Source of the DNA: an uncultured Lachnospiraceae bacterium
GTDB lineage: Bacteria > Bacillota > Clostridia > Lachnospirales > Lachnospiraceae
Reading direction: 5' to 3'
NCBI GenBank assembly: GCA_910577015.1
Contig: CAJTKU010000001.1
Span: 62,001 to 126,000, forward strand
DNA: 64,000 bases
Made by a program: the position numbers and the translations under genes. Below the pieces are notes generated by a model, which saw nothing but the letters and a program-made list of their open reading frames with translations, was not told the DNA's origin and ran no database searches. Position 1 is the first letter of the stretch. The number at the start of each line of letters is the position of its first letter. Of this stretch, positions 16,354-23,796 are shown piece by piece.

Positions 16354-16788
16354 ATGATTTATCTTGCAGATATTACTCCTGATAACTGGAGATTGGAATT
16401 GAACGTAGCGGAATCACAGAAAACCTATGTGGCAAATTCTGCTGTTTTGCTGGCAAGGGCATATGCCTACCGGACTCAAAACAGCCGGGCCTTTATGGTC
16501 TGTGATGACAAAACTCCCGTGGGTATGGGCCTGTACTATGATTGCCCGGAACTGGATAGTTATGATTTCAGCCAGATATTTATTGACCAGCGTTATCAGG
16601 GCTGTGGATACGGTAAAGCCGCAATAAGGCTGGCGCTGGAGGAAATGAAAAAAGAGGGCAGGTATCGCAAGGTAGTCCTATGCTATATTGAGGGGAACGA
16701 TGCTGCCAGAAAATTGTATGAACAGTTCGGCTTTGCAGAAACCGGCAAGGATGAGGATGAGATTGTCATGGAAATGAGGCTGAAGTAG
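16354..16788 (+). CDS. GNAT-family N-acetyltransferase
   Basis: A 144-residue GNAT acetyltransferase: the acetyl-CoA motif A region reads QIFIDQRYQGCGYGKAA (R/Q-x-x-G-x-G type) near residue 70, followed by AIRLALEEMK, and the motif B tail reads CYIEGNDAARKLYEQFGF. The N-terminus MIYLADITPDNWR resembles spermidine/PaiA-type members, so a small amine is a possible substrate. An upstream in-frame ATG at 16225 lies inside the previous gene and adds an unrelated lysine-rich leader, so 16354 is preferred. The next gene follows after 4 bases. Confidence 0.8.
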   Translation: MIYLADITPDNWRLELNVAESQKTYVANSAVLLARAYAYRTQNSRAFMVCDDKTPVGMGLYYDCPELDSYDFSQIFIDQRYQGCGYGKAAIRLALEEMKKEGRYRKVVLCYIEGNDAARKLYEQFGFAETGKDEDEIVMEMRLK

Positions 16789-16792
16789 GAAC

Positions 16793-17593
16793 ATGGAAAA
16801 AATAATGGTATTAGGAGCAAGCGGAACAGTAGGTGCAGCGGTTTTTCGGCGGCTAAGCCAACATAACATGTTTGATGTATACGGAACGTATTTCCGTAAA
16901 GAATCAGATAATCCCCGGATGAGATTTTTCTCTCTGGAAAATCATGAACAGCTGAATGATTTGTTAGAAGAAATTTCGCCGAATGTCATAATATCTGCAT
17001 TGAGGGGAGATTTTGAAAGGCAGATAGAAGCACATGAGCTTGCAGCAAAGTATTTGCGGAACAATCAGGGCAGAATGCTTTATTTTTCCACGGCAAATGT
17101 TTTTGACGGAAATCTTGCTTCGCCTCATTACGAAAATGACTGTCCGATATCCGTCAGTGAGTATGGGCAGTTTAAAATCCTTTGTGAGAACAGGTTAAGG
17201 GAGATTTTAGGCAGTCAGGCAGATATATTGAGGCTTCCGTTTGTATATGGGAAAAATTCTGCCAGAATGTGTCAGGTTAAGGCCGGATGTGAGGCAGGCA
17301 CACTGGATATCTATAAAAATTTCACATGCAATTACGTGACAGACGTTCAGATTGCAGATTATGTTGAATGGATTCTCAGGGAGGACAAAAAAGGAATTTT
17401 TCATATCGGTACGACAGATGTCATGGAGTATGAGGGTTTTGTTTCGCGGCTGATTAAAAGAATGGGCAGGGAATATCCCACGCTCCGTTACACGGATGGC
17501 GCCGGTATCATGGCGGTTCTGAGCCGGAGAGAAGATATTCCGCATAGGCTGAAATGGAATGTGGAAAATGCCATTGAGTATCTCTGTGGATAA
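16793..17593 (+). CDS. RmlD-like SDR reductase (second copy type)
   Basis: A 266-residue extended SDR with VLGASGTVGAAV at residues 6-17, VIISALRG near 64, the Ser region YFSTANVFDG near 97 and the catalytic YGQFK near 123. Short for an epimerase but normal for RmlD-like reductases. The start ATG is 4 bases past the GNAT stop and has only GAAGTAGGA as ribosome binding site, implying coupling with the acetyltransferase. GNAT plus a sugar-nucleotide reductase can act together in acylated-sugar pathways, but nothing else of such a pathway is present. Confidence 0.78.
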   Translation: MEKIMVLGASGTVGAAVFRRLSQHNMFDVYGTYFRKESDNPRMRFFSLENHEQLNDLLEEISPNVIISALRGDFERQIEAHELAAKYLRNNQGRMLYFSTANVFDGNLASPHYENDCPISVSEYGQFKILCENRLREILGSQADILRLPFVYGKNSARMCQVKAGCEAGTLDIYKNFTCNYVTDVQIADYVEWILREDKKGIFHIGTTDVMEYEGFVSRLIKRMGREYPTLRYTDGAGIMAVLSRREDIPHRLKWNVENAIEYLCG

Positions 17594-17653
17594 TACTGCA
17601 TGGAGGGTTGTTAAGGAGAAACACATCAGAAACAAAGGCGAAAGGGCAGATAA

Positions 17654-18286
17654 ATGAATACGGTAACAAAAAAGCAATATTTAGATAATCCATGCCGCGC
17701 AGCGTCTATTCCCTATTGGAAAGCAGTCTGTATTTCCGTACCGGATAACATGCTGGTTTTACATGACAGTGAGTTTTATACAGAGTTGCTGAAGCGATAC
17801 ATGGATGAACCATATTTTCGTTTGCAGCATCGTATGCATAAAGTAAAGCCAGCAGTATTGCCAGAGGGTTATTCTATTTGTGAGGCCTCTGTATCTGATT
17901 TTGTGAAGCATATCAACAATTGTTATAGCGATATTAGCATTACGGTGGCTGAAATGCAGAATTTTTTGACCAGAGAACAGTATTGTCCAAAACTGTGGCT
18001 GGCTGTCAGAGAAGATTGTCATGGTAAAATTGTGGCGACAGGTATTGCTGAGCTGGACTGTGAGATTGGTGAGGGTATATTGGAATGGATACAGGTTTCA
18101 AAGGGGTATCGCAGACGCGGATTAGGCAGTTATCTTGTATTGGAACTATTGTGGAGAATGCGGAAAGCAGCAAGTTTTGTTACAGTATCAGGAAAATGCA
18201 AAAATCCTGATAATCCGGAAGAATTATATCGTAAATGTGGTTTTGAAGGAAATGATGTGTGGCATGTTCTGAGGGAACATGAGTAA
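17654..18286 (+). CDS. GNAT-family N-acetyltransferase
   Basis: A 210-residue protein with a C-terminal GNAT fold: EWIQVSKGYRRRGLGSYLVLELL (motif A, RRRGLG) begins near residue 137, and the motif B-like end is NPEELYRKCGFEGNDVWHVL. The N-terminal 70 residues (SIPYWKAVCISVPDNMLVLH) form an extra domain seen in some uncharacterised Clostridia acetyltransferases. The substrate is unknown. Its last bases overlap the start of a broken GNAT remnant (18279). Confidence 0.8.
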   Translation: MNTVTKKQYLDNPCRAASIPYWKAVCISVPDNMLVLHDSEFYTELLKRYMDEPYFRLQHRMHKVKPAVLPEGYSICEASVSDFVKHINNCYSDISITVAEMQNFLTREQYCPKLWLAVREDCHGKIVATGIAELDCEIGEGILEWIQVSKGYRRRGLGSYLVLELLWRMRKAASFVTVSGKCKNPDNPEELYRKCGFEGNDVWHVLREHE

Positions 18287-18510
18287 AATGATGAGAACAA
18301 ATCGGGAGCGGGGGAAAATGACGGATTCTGACTATTGGCCTGACGCGCCTGTCCATAAAGCCGCTTATTTACACAAACTCTGCGTACGCCGCACGTTTGC
18401 CGGAATGGGCATTACCAAAATTATATTTGCTGCAATAAAAGAAGAATGTCTGAAACGCGGTCCGCTATCCCAACGGAAGAGCAATGGCACTCTATGAAAT
18501 GAAAGTATAA
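18279..18510 (+). pseudogene. GNAT acetyltransferase remnant, deleted and frameshifted
   Basis: The reading frame gives APVHKAAYLHKLCVRRTFAG and then MGITKIIFAAIKEECLKRG, the motif A half of a GNAT enzyme. After 18459 the frame changes: bases 18472-18510 read NGRAMALYEMKV and a stop in another frame, the natural end of this GNAT type. The stretch between (the usual motif B, about 25 residues) and the whole N-terminal half are missing. This is a decayed gene with an internal deletion, not a functional small protein. Confidence 0.75.
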
Positions 18511-18555
18511 AAACAGAATATGTCATAAGCGGCACGATTTGGAGGAATAACAAAA

Positions 18556-19413
18556 ATGATGAAAAAGGGAGACAGGATTGGCATTGTCTGCTGTTCAAAC
18601 GGGCAGAAGCAATCATATATTGAGAAAATAAAATATTTGGAAACTGCTTTGATAGAATTGGGGCTTCTTCCTGTTTTCAGCGATTGTATCTATGAAAAAG
18701 AAACTGTTTTTACAGGCACTGTCAAAGAACGTGTACAGGCGCTTATGAAATTTTACACGGATGACGGGATAAAAGGAATATTTGATATTTCAGGGGGTGA
18801 TATTGCAAATGGGATATTGCCGTATCTTGATTATGATATTATTTCAAAAAGCTCTAAGGTTTTCTGGGGATACAGCGATTTAACAACCGTTATCAACGCC
18901 ATCTATTCCAAAACCGGAAAAGAATCCGTATTATACCAGATTCGCAATCTTATCTATGATAATCGGGAAGAACAGCGCATAAATTTCAGAAATACCGTAT
19001 TGCTTGGCGGAAATGACCTGTTTCGCATAAATTACCGGTTTGTGCAGCAAAAAGGAATGCGGGGAATTGTGGTCGGCGGCAATATCAGATGCTTTTTAAA
19101 ACTGGCAGGCACAGAATTTATGCCGGATTTAATAGGGAAGATTTTGTTTTTGGAAAGTTATAGCGGAACAGTGCCCCAAATGGAAACCTATCTGCGCCAG
19201 TTACAGCAATTGGGGGCATTTGAAAAGGCGGCAGGTATTTTGCTGGGCACTTTTACCCAAATGAGCGCGGAAAAATGCATACCGTCTGTAGAAGCGCTTG
19301 TCTGTGAAATCGCAGGAAAAAATCTGCCGGTTGCGGTGACAGAAGATATAGGCCATGGAACCAATTCAAAGGGAATCATAATAGGGAAGGAATTATGTCT
19401 GGGTCAGGCATGA
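18556..19413 (+). CDS. S66-family LD-carboxypeptidase / MccF-like peptidase
   Basis: A 285-residue serine peptidase of family S66. The nucleophile elbow is FWGYSDLT (near residue 98), the acidic member is in ILFLESYSG (near 196) and the histidine in EDIGHGTNSKG (near 265). S66 covers muropeptide LD-carboxypeptidases and MccF, which cleaves microcin C-like peptide nucleotides and gives self-immunity. Sequence alone cannot choose; the neighbourhood of acetyltransferases and an exporter slightly favours an immunity or detoxification role. GGAGGA at 18541-18546 precedes the start. Confidence 0.85.
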   Translation: MMKKGDRIGIVCCSNGQKQSYIEKIKYLETALIELGLLPVFSDCIYEKETVFTGTVKERVQALMKFYTDDGIKGIFDISGGDIANGILPYLDYDIISKSSKVFWGYSDLTTVINAIYSKTGKESVLYQIRNLIYDNREEQRINFRNTVLLGGNDLFRINYRFVQQKGMRGIVVGGNIRCFLKLAGTEFMPDLIGKILFLESYSGTVPQMETYLRQLQQLGAFEKAAGILLGTFTQMSAEKCIPSVEALVCEIAGKNLPVAVTEDIGHGTNSKGIIIGKELCLGQA

Positions 19414-19455
19414 TTCAGCAGATAAATTATAAGAGAAAACAGAAGGATGTATTAA

Positions 19456-20403
19456 ATGAGATTTGCAATTGTTTCAGATATACATGGAAATTTGCCGGCA
19501 TTAAATACTGTAATAGAAGACGCCGAAAAAAATGGTATTGACAGTTTTATTTTTGTTGGTGATTATTGCCTTAGTAATCCGTATCCGGATGAATGTATCT
19601 CCAGAATCAGAAATCTGGATAAGAAATATAGTATACGTGGAAATGAAGAAAAATATTTGGAGAATCTGATTGGCAAAGAACAAAGCGCCTGGACTGATGG
19701 GCAGATGCAGATTTCTTATTATTGTTATCAAAAAATAAGTTCTGATAATTTGAATTATTTATTGTCTATGCCGGAAATGATGCAGCTTGATATTAGTGGT
19801 ATCACGTTACATTTGGCTCATTCATCTGAGAAATTTATCGCGGATTGTGAACATAGGGAATGGTTACCTAATAAAGTTGCCATGAGGTATAAAAACAGAA
19901 AAATTACTCAGACGGATTTTCAGGCTGATATAAATAAGTATTTTAACGAGGATAAGCAGTTTCGGGCAATTTTTGATGAATTGGAAAATGGAATCTACAT
20001 TTTTGGACATTCACATATTCAATGGAATTATCAATCAGATGACGGCAAAAAAATACTAATCAACCCCGGTTCCTGCGGACTTCCTTTGGATTACATAGAT
20101 ACAGGCGTCCCTTACACCATTCTGGATATTTCAGATAAGGATAATATTATTGTAGACGAAAGACGTGTGCTATTTCATTTGGATAAATACATTGAAATTT
20201 TACGGCAAAGCGAACAATATGCCAAAGCCAATATTTGGAGTAAAGTGATTATAAAAGAATTGAAAACAAAAAGGGAACATTTATTTTTTTTCCTGAAATT
20301 TACGGAGGAGTATGCTGCTCAAATAGGAGATACAAAACGGCCTTTTTCTGTTTCCACATGGGAAAAAGCATATGAATTATGGAATGCTTCTCTGCATACA
20401 TAA
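19456..20403 (+). CDS. Metallophosphoesterase (YfcE-like)
   Basis: An intact 315-residue calcineurin-like phosphoesterase, with all metal-binding blocks: VSDIHGN (residues 6-12), FVGDYC, the RGNEE variant of GNHE, FGHSHIQW near 180 and the NPGS motif near 200. The last 90 residues form an additional helical region. It is only distantly similar to the broken phosphoesterase at 14612. Substrate unknown; the family hydrolyses cyclic nucleotides, phospho-sugars or nucleotides. AAGGATG precedes the start. Confidence 0.85.
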   Translation: MRFAIVSDIHGNLPALNTVIEDAEKNGIDSFIFVGDYCLSNPYPDECISRIRNLDKKYSIRGNEEKYLENLIGKEQSAWTDGQMQISYYCYQKISSDNLNYLLSMPEMMQLDISGITLHLAHSSEKFIADCEHREWLPNKVAMRYKNRKITQTDFQADINKYFNEDKQFRAIFDELENGIYIFGHSHIQWNYQSDDGKKILINPGSCGLPLDYIDTGVPYTILDISDKDNIIVDERRVLFHLDKYIEILRQSEQYAKANIWSKVIIKELKTKREHLFFFLKFTEEYAAQIGDTKRPFSVSTWEKAYELWNASLHT

Positions 20404-20415
20404 ATTGCGGAGGAT

Positions 20416-20561
20416 AGCGTGAGAAGAAGTTCTAGCCGCTTGCAGCAAAGGTTGCTTCACGGAGAACTTCTATGTCTCACGCTTGAGAAATGCCTGAAAA
20501 AGCGGCATTTTCCAGCGGAACTTTAGTTCCGTGGGATTTTGGGATTCCGCAAAGCGGAATC
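20416..20561. repeat. Cluster of four palindromes before the HAD gene
   Basis: A large hairpin leads: left arm AGCGTGAGA + AGAAGTTCT (20416-20433), right arm AGAACTTCT (20463-20471), a 3-base bulge ATG, then TCTCACGCT (20475-20483); its loop holds AGCAA-AGG-TTGCT. Then come AAATGCC/GGCATTT (20488-20510), CGGAAC-TTTA-GTTCCG (20516-20531) and a perfect GATTCCGC-AAA-GCGGAATC (20543-20561). The last one abuts the ribosome binding site of the next gene. Part of the first hairpin recurs at 58045-58063. No T-run follows the stems, so these are not simple terminators. Confidence 0.85.
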
Positions 20562-20573
20562 ATGGAGGTTAGT

Positions 20574-21263
20574 ATGTTTAAAGCAGTTATATTTGATATT
20601 GGACATACCTTGGTTGAGTACAAAAATCCAATGAACTGGTCTTTATTGTATAGACCGGCATTTGAACAGATTGCGTTGAAATATCATTATCATTTTTCGG
20701 AAGAGCATTACCAGAATGCCGGTAATGTGCTTACCAGATATAATACAAGAATACATCCGAGGGATTATGAAGTATCTTCTACGCAGATTTTTACTGAAAT
20801 ATTACATGGTATGGGTATAAATTTAGAAGATATGAAGCAAATCAAAGAAAGCTTTTATTCTTATTTCACGCAGGATTGTTCTTTATTTCCTGATGTTTTG
20901 CAGACAGTAAAAGCGCTTTCCGGGAAAGGAATAAAGCTGGGTACCTTATCAGATGTGGCATATGGCATGGATAATGTTTATGCACTGCAGGATATAGAGC
21001 AGATAATAAAATATATGGATTATCCTTTTACGTCCAATGACACCGGATATCGGAAGCCATGTACAAAAGGCTTGGAATTGTTGAGTGAGAAAATGCAGAT
21101 TGCTTTACCGGAAATCGTGTTTGTGGGTGATGAAGAAAAAGACATGGTCTGCGCGGGAGAGGCCGGTGCATATGCGGTACTTATCAATAGGGACGGCATG
21201 ATTAAAAATTTCGGACAGGACAAAACGCTCCATACTCTAACTGAATTACTTTCATTATTTTAA
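20574..21263 (+). CDS. HAD-superfamily hydrolase
   Basis: A 229-residue haloacid-dehalogenase-type phosphatase. Motif I is FDIGHTLVEY (residues 6-15): the catalytic first aspartate is present, while the second Asp of DxD is replaced by His (DIGHT), a form found in some HADs. Motif II is TLSDVAYG, the motif III lysine is in YRKPCTKGL, and motif IV is VFVGDEEKDMVCA. The usual small-molecule phosphatase role is less certain because of the DxH change. TGGAGG at 20562-20567 sets the start at 20574; an upstream in-frame ATG at 20490 lies inside the palindrome cluster. Confidence 0.82.
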   Translation: MFKAVIFDIGHTLVEYKNPMNWSLLYRPAFEQIALKYHYHFSEEHYQNAGNVLTRYNTRIHPRDYEVSSTQIFTEILHGMGINLEDMKQIKESFYSYFTQDCSLFPDVLQTVKALSGKGIKLGTLSDVAYGMDNVYALQDIEQIIKYMDYPFTSNDTGYRKPCTKGLELLSEKMQIALPEIVFVGDEEKDMVCAGEAGAYAVLINRDGMIKNFGQDKTLHTLTELLSLF

Positions 21264-21625
21264 AGCAGGTGATTAAGCGCATATCTGATTAATGAGCAAT
21301 TCCAATGGGTTGCAAAGAAAGATTTAAAATCAGGGCAGAAGTTTTTTTATGCTTTGGGAATTGAAGTAAACGAAGCTTCCTATTGGGGCAAAGGTTTTGG
21401 ACGCAGGCATTGGCTGCTTATATACGTTATTTTTTGGACAACGGTCAGAGCGAACTTTATCTTCAGACGTGGTCCGGTAACTTTCGGATGCTGCGTTGTG
21501 CGGAAAAACTAGGGTTTATGGAATGTAACAAAATTGCCGGACTGCGCATTGTCAGAGGAGAAAAATATGACGGGCTTACATACCGGCTTAATGTCAAAAA
21601 ATTTAAGGAGCAGGAAGAACACTGA
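21264..21625 (+). pseudogene. GNAT acetyltransferase remnant, 5'-truncated and frameshifted
   Basis: From about 21281 one frame reads LINEQFQWVAKKDL, then FYALGIEVNEASYWGKGFG, the middle of a GNAT enzyme up to motif A; at about 21389-21394 the meaning moves to another frame, FWTQALAAYIRYFLDNG through LYLQTWSGNFRMLRCAEKLGF, down to 21625. The N-terminal half and any start signal are absent. Only the last part (from 21383) forms an open frame. It is a pseudogene; its end overlaps the ribosome binding site region of the exporter that follows. Confidence 0.75.
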
Positions 21626-21626
21626 T

Positions 21627-22898
21627 ATGAGTACAAACACAAAAGCTGCTAAGTTTCCAGTGAATTTGTTTTGCAGCCTGATGCTGTTAAGCTTTGTTCC
21701 GTTCATGTATACGCTTGTGAGGACAAATTTAATTGCAAACATTCCGATAACAGACGGATTGGGCATTGCAGGACATATTGAATGGTTTGATTTAATCAAT
21801 GAGACGATACAGGCATTTCTAATTGTACCTTTATATGCATTGCTCAATAAATGTTTACATGACACAAGAAAATTGAAAGAACGGATTTTCCAGTCTTTTT
21901 TGATTGTCAATGTTATCTATATATTATTTTCTGTTATTGTACTGATACGTTGTGATGGCATTGTATCCACAATGGTTTCTGAGCATATGGATGAGGTGAC
22001 AAGGTATCTGAAATTAGAAACGATTGGTTTTATTATCGGAAACATTGTCAGTTTCGTAAATGTGTTGTTCGTAGTTCTGGAAAAATCACTCTATGTATAC
22101 GCTATGGTTGTTTTCAAAACAGTTTTTACAATAGTGGGGGATGTATTCCTGATTCCGAAATTCGGGGTGAATGGCGTGGCACTTTCCAATATAATGGTAA
22201 GTACAGTATGCGTTGTATTGTGTCTGATTGCCGTATTCAGGGAAAATCTGGTTACCATTTCTTTCCGCTTTGATAAAACTTTTGTCAAAGATTATTTTTT
22301 TATTGGTTTATTCAGTGGTTTTCAGATATTATTGGACAATATTATTTATTCTGCCATAGTATGTAAAATGGTTAATGAGGTGGCAGAGCAGGGGAATTAT
22401 TGGGTGGCCAATAATATCATATGGGGCTTGATGCTGATTCCTATATCAGCCTTGGCAGAAATTATTAAGAAAGATTGTCGGGATAAACTGACTACGACAA
22501 AATTGAAACATTACAATACTGTGATAATTGTGACATTTCTTGCGTGGTTGTGTGCTATTCCCTTGTTAAACCCATTCTTAAAATATGTAATGGGAATTGA
22601 AAATTTTGAGGCAGTCCGGCGTATATTGCTGATTCTAATACCGTTTTACCTTGCATACAATTATACGGTTTTATTTGATAATCTGTTAATCGGTTATGGG
22701 AAAACCCAATACAACTTTGTCGTATCCGTAATCATTAATCTGATATATTATCCGATTATATATGGATTCACGTTAAAAGGGATATTCACTCCAAGTATTA
22801 CTTTTATCTGTATGATGTTTGGTTTTGGTATGGCAGCGCATTTGGTTTGTAGCATCTTATGTTTCTTTATATACAAAAAAATGAGAAAGAAAGAATGA
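21627..22898 (+). CDS. MATE/MOP-superfamily-like multidrug or lipid exporter
   Basis: A 423-residue protein with about twelve transmembrane segments and few charged loops, arranged as two similar halves as in the MOP superfamily (MATE, polysaccharide flippases). PKFGVNGVALSNIMV near residue 185 is a typical MATE/flippase mid-protein signature. The proposed substrate is a drug or lipid-linked molecule moved outward using an ion gradient. The start at 21627 follows AGGAGCAGG; the longer frame from 21534 would run through the GNAT remnant. Alternative: an oligosaccharide flippase of the same superfamily. Confidence 0.65.
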   Translation: MSTNTKAAKFPVNLFCSLMLLSFVPFMYTLVRTNLIANIPITDGLGIAGHIEWFDLINETIQAFLIVPLYALLNKCLHDTRKLKERIFQSFLIVNVIYILFSVIVLIRCDGIVSTMVSEHMDEVTRYLKLETIGFIIGNIVSFVNVLFVVLEKSLYVYAMVVFKTVFTIVGDVFLIPKFGVNGVALSNIMVSTVCVVLCLIAVFRENLVTISFRFDKTFVKDYFFIGLFSGFQILLDNIIYSAIVCKMVNEVAEQGNYWVANNIIWGLMLIPISALAEIIKKDCRDKLTTTKLKHYNTVIIVTFLAWLCAIPLLNPFLKYVMGIENFEAVRRILLILIPFYLAYNYTVLFDNLLIGYGKTQYNFVVSVIINLIYYPIIYGFTLKGIFTPSITFICMMFGFGMAAHLVCSILCFFIYKKMRKKE

Positions 22899-22960
22899 AA
22901 ACGATGCGGTTTTGTACCAAAAGAATTTTATTTTCATAGTACAAAATAATATTTTTAAAA

Positions 22961-23031
22961 AATAGTACAGGTACTATTGACAAATCAGAACGGTACCTGT
23001 ATATTATTAAATAAAAAAAGATACATGTACC
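22961..23031. promoter_or_regulatory. Promoter and GTAC-type operators of the marR-ABC unit
   Basis: TTGACA at 22977-22982, a 17-base spacer, then TATATT at 23000-23005: a near-consensus sigma-A promoter about 50 bases before the marR start. Palindromes overlap it: AATAGTAC-AG-GTACTATT (22961-22978) covers the -35, and GGTACCTGTAT (from 22992) is mirrored by ATACATGTACC (from 23021) with one mismatch. Repeated GTAC-centred sites around a promoter driving a MarR gene suggest autorepression. Confidence 0.72.
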
Positions 23032-23055
23032 AGTACAAAATAAAAGGAGCATGAT

Positions 23056-23706
23056 ATGGATGATATGTATACAGTTGTTTATGAAAAGCTCTCTACGCTG
23101 CAATGGCTCATGAAACGCCGACAGATGTTCAGTCAGGCGCAGTCAGGACCATTTGCCGATTCGACACGGGGGCAGGGGAGAATCCTTGCCATGTTGAAAA
23201 TTCAGCCGGAAATTAAGACTAGGGAGCTGGCGTATCTGCTGGGCATTCGGCAGCAATCGCTGAACGAGTTGTTAAATAAGCTGGAAAAAAGCGGTCATGT
23301 GGAACGCAGACCGTTTGAAAAGGACAAACGGGTCATGGTTGTTCATCTGACGGAAAAAGGAAAAAATATTCAGCAGCCTGAAACAGATTATCAGGAAATT
23401 CTCGACTGCCTGTCACCGGAGGAATTGCAGCAGTTTGGGGAATATTTAGATAGGATTATTGCAGCGTTTGGAATACAGGAGGTTGATGACAGAGAGGAGG
23501 GTAATATAACAGACTGGATGGATATGGCAAGGGAGCGTATGGGCGGGGAACGGTTTGAACATCTGATGTCTATGCGGGAGCGGGCATTCGGTTCTTTTGG
23601 GAGAGGGAGAAGCCCGGCAGACATACCGGGAGCGGAACGCTTTTCACCGGATTATAACGGTTTCGTTCCGGACAGGGGAGGATTTGGCGGCAGGCCGGAC
23701 AAATAA
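23056..23706 (+). CDS. MarR-family transcriptional regulator
   Basis: A 216-residue winged-helix regulator. Residues about 30-115 hold the MarR fold: QGRILAMLKIQPEIKTRELA, then LLGIRQQSLNELLNKLEKSG (recognition helix) and the wing VERRPFEKDKRVMVVHLTEKG. The C-terminal 60 residues are unusual for MarR: a low-complexity, Gly/Pro/Arg/Phe-rich tail (GRGRSPADIPG, then GGFGGRPDK). It lies before an ABC exporter pair and behind a promoter with matching palindromes, so it probably represses both itself and the exporter, relieved by a drug-like ligand. AAGGAG precedes the start. Confidence 0.88.
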   Translation: MDDMYTVVYEKLSTLQWLMKRRQMFSQAQSGPFADSTRGQGRILAMLKIQPEIKTRELAYLLGIRQQSLNELLNKLEKSGHVERRPFEKDKRVMVVHLTEKGKNIQQPETDYQEILDCLSPEELQQFGEYLDRIIAAFGIQEVDDREEGNITDWMDMARERMGGERFEHLMSMRERAFGSFGRGRSPADIPGAERFSPDYNGFVPDRGGFGGRPDK

Positions 23707-23739
23707 ATAACTTAGAGGCACTATAGAATCTATAGCGAT

Positions 23740-23778
23740 AAGTCCTATGGGAATAAACTCCATAGGACTTAATTTTTT
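23740..23778 (+). terminator. Terminator or attenuator between marR and the ABC genes
   Basis: A perfect 11-bp stem AAGTCCTATGG / CCATAGGACTT with a 9-base loop, followed by AATTTTTT. Immediately upstream is a smaller dyad CTATAG-AAT-CTATAG (23721-23735). No separate promoter is obvious between the terminator and the ABC ATPase gene, so it may set the marR:exporter ratio or act as an attenuator. Confidence 0.8.
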
Positions 23779-23796
23779 GAACAGGGAGGAAAAACA

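Noticed and set aside
20416..20483. Integron attC-like site
   Set aside because: The palindrome lacks GTTRRRY/RYYYAAC core sites, no integrase gene is visible, and a similar fragment occurs in a non-cassette setting at 58 kb.
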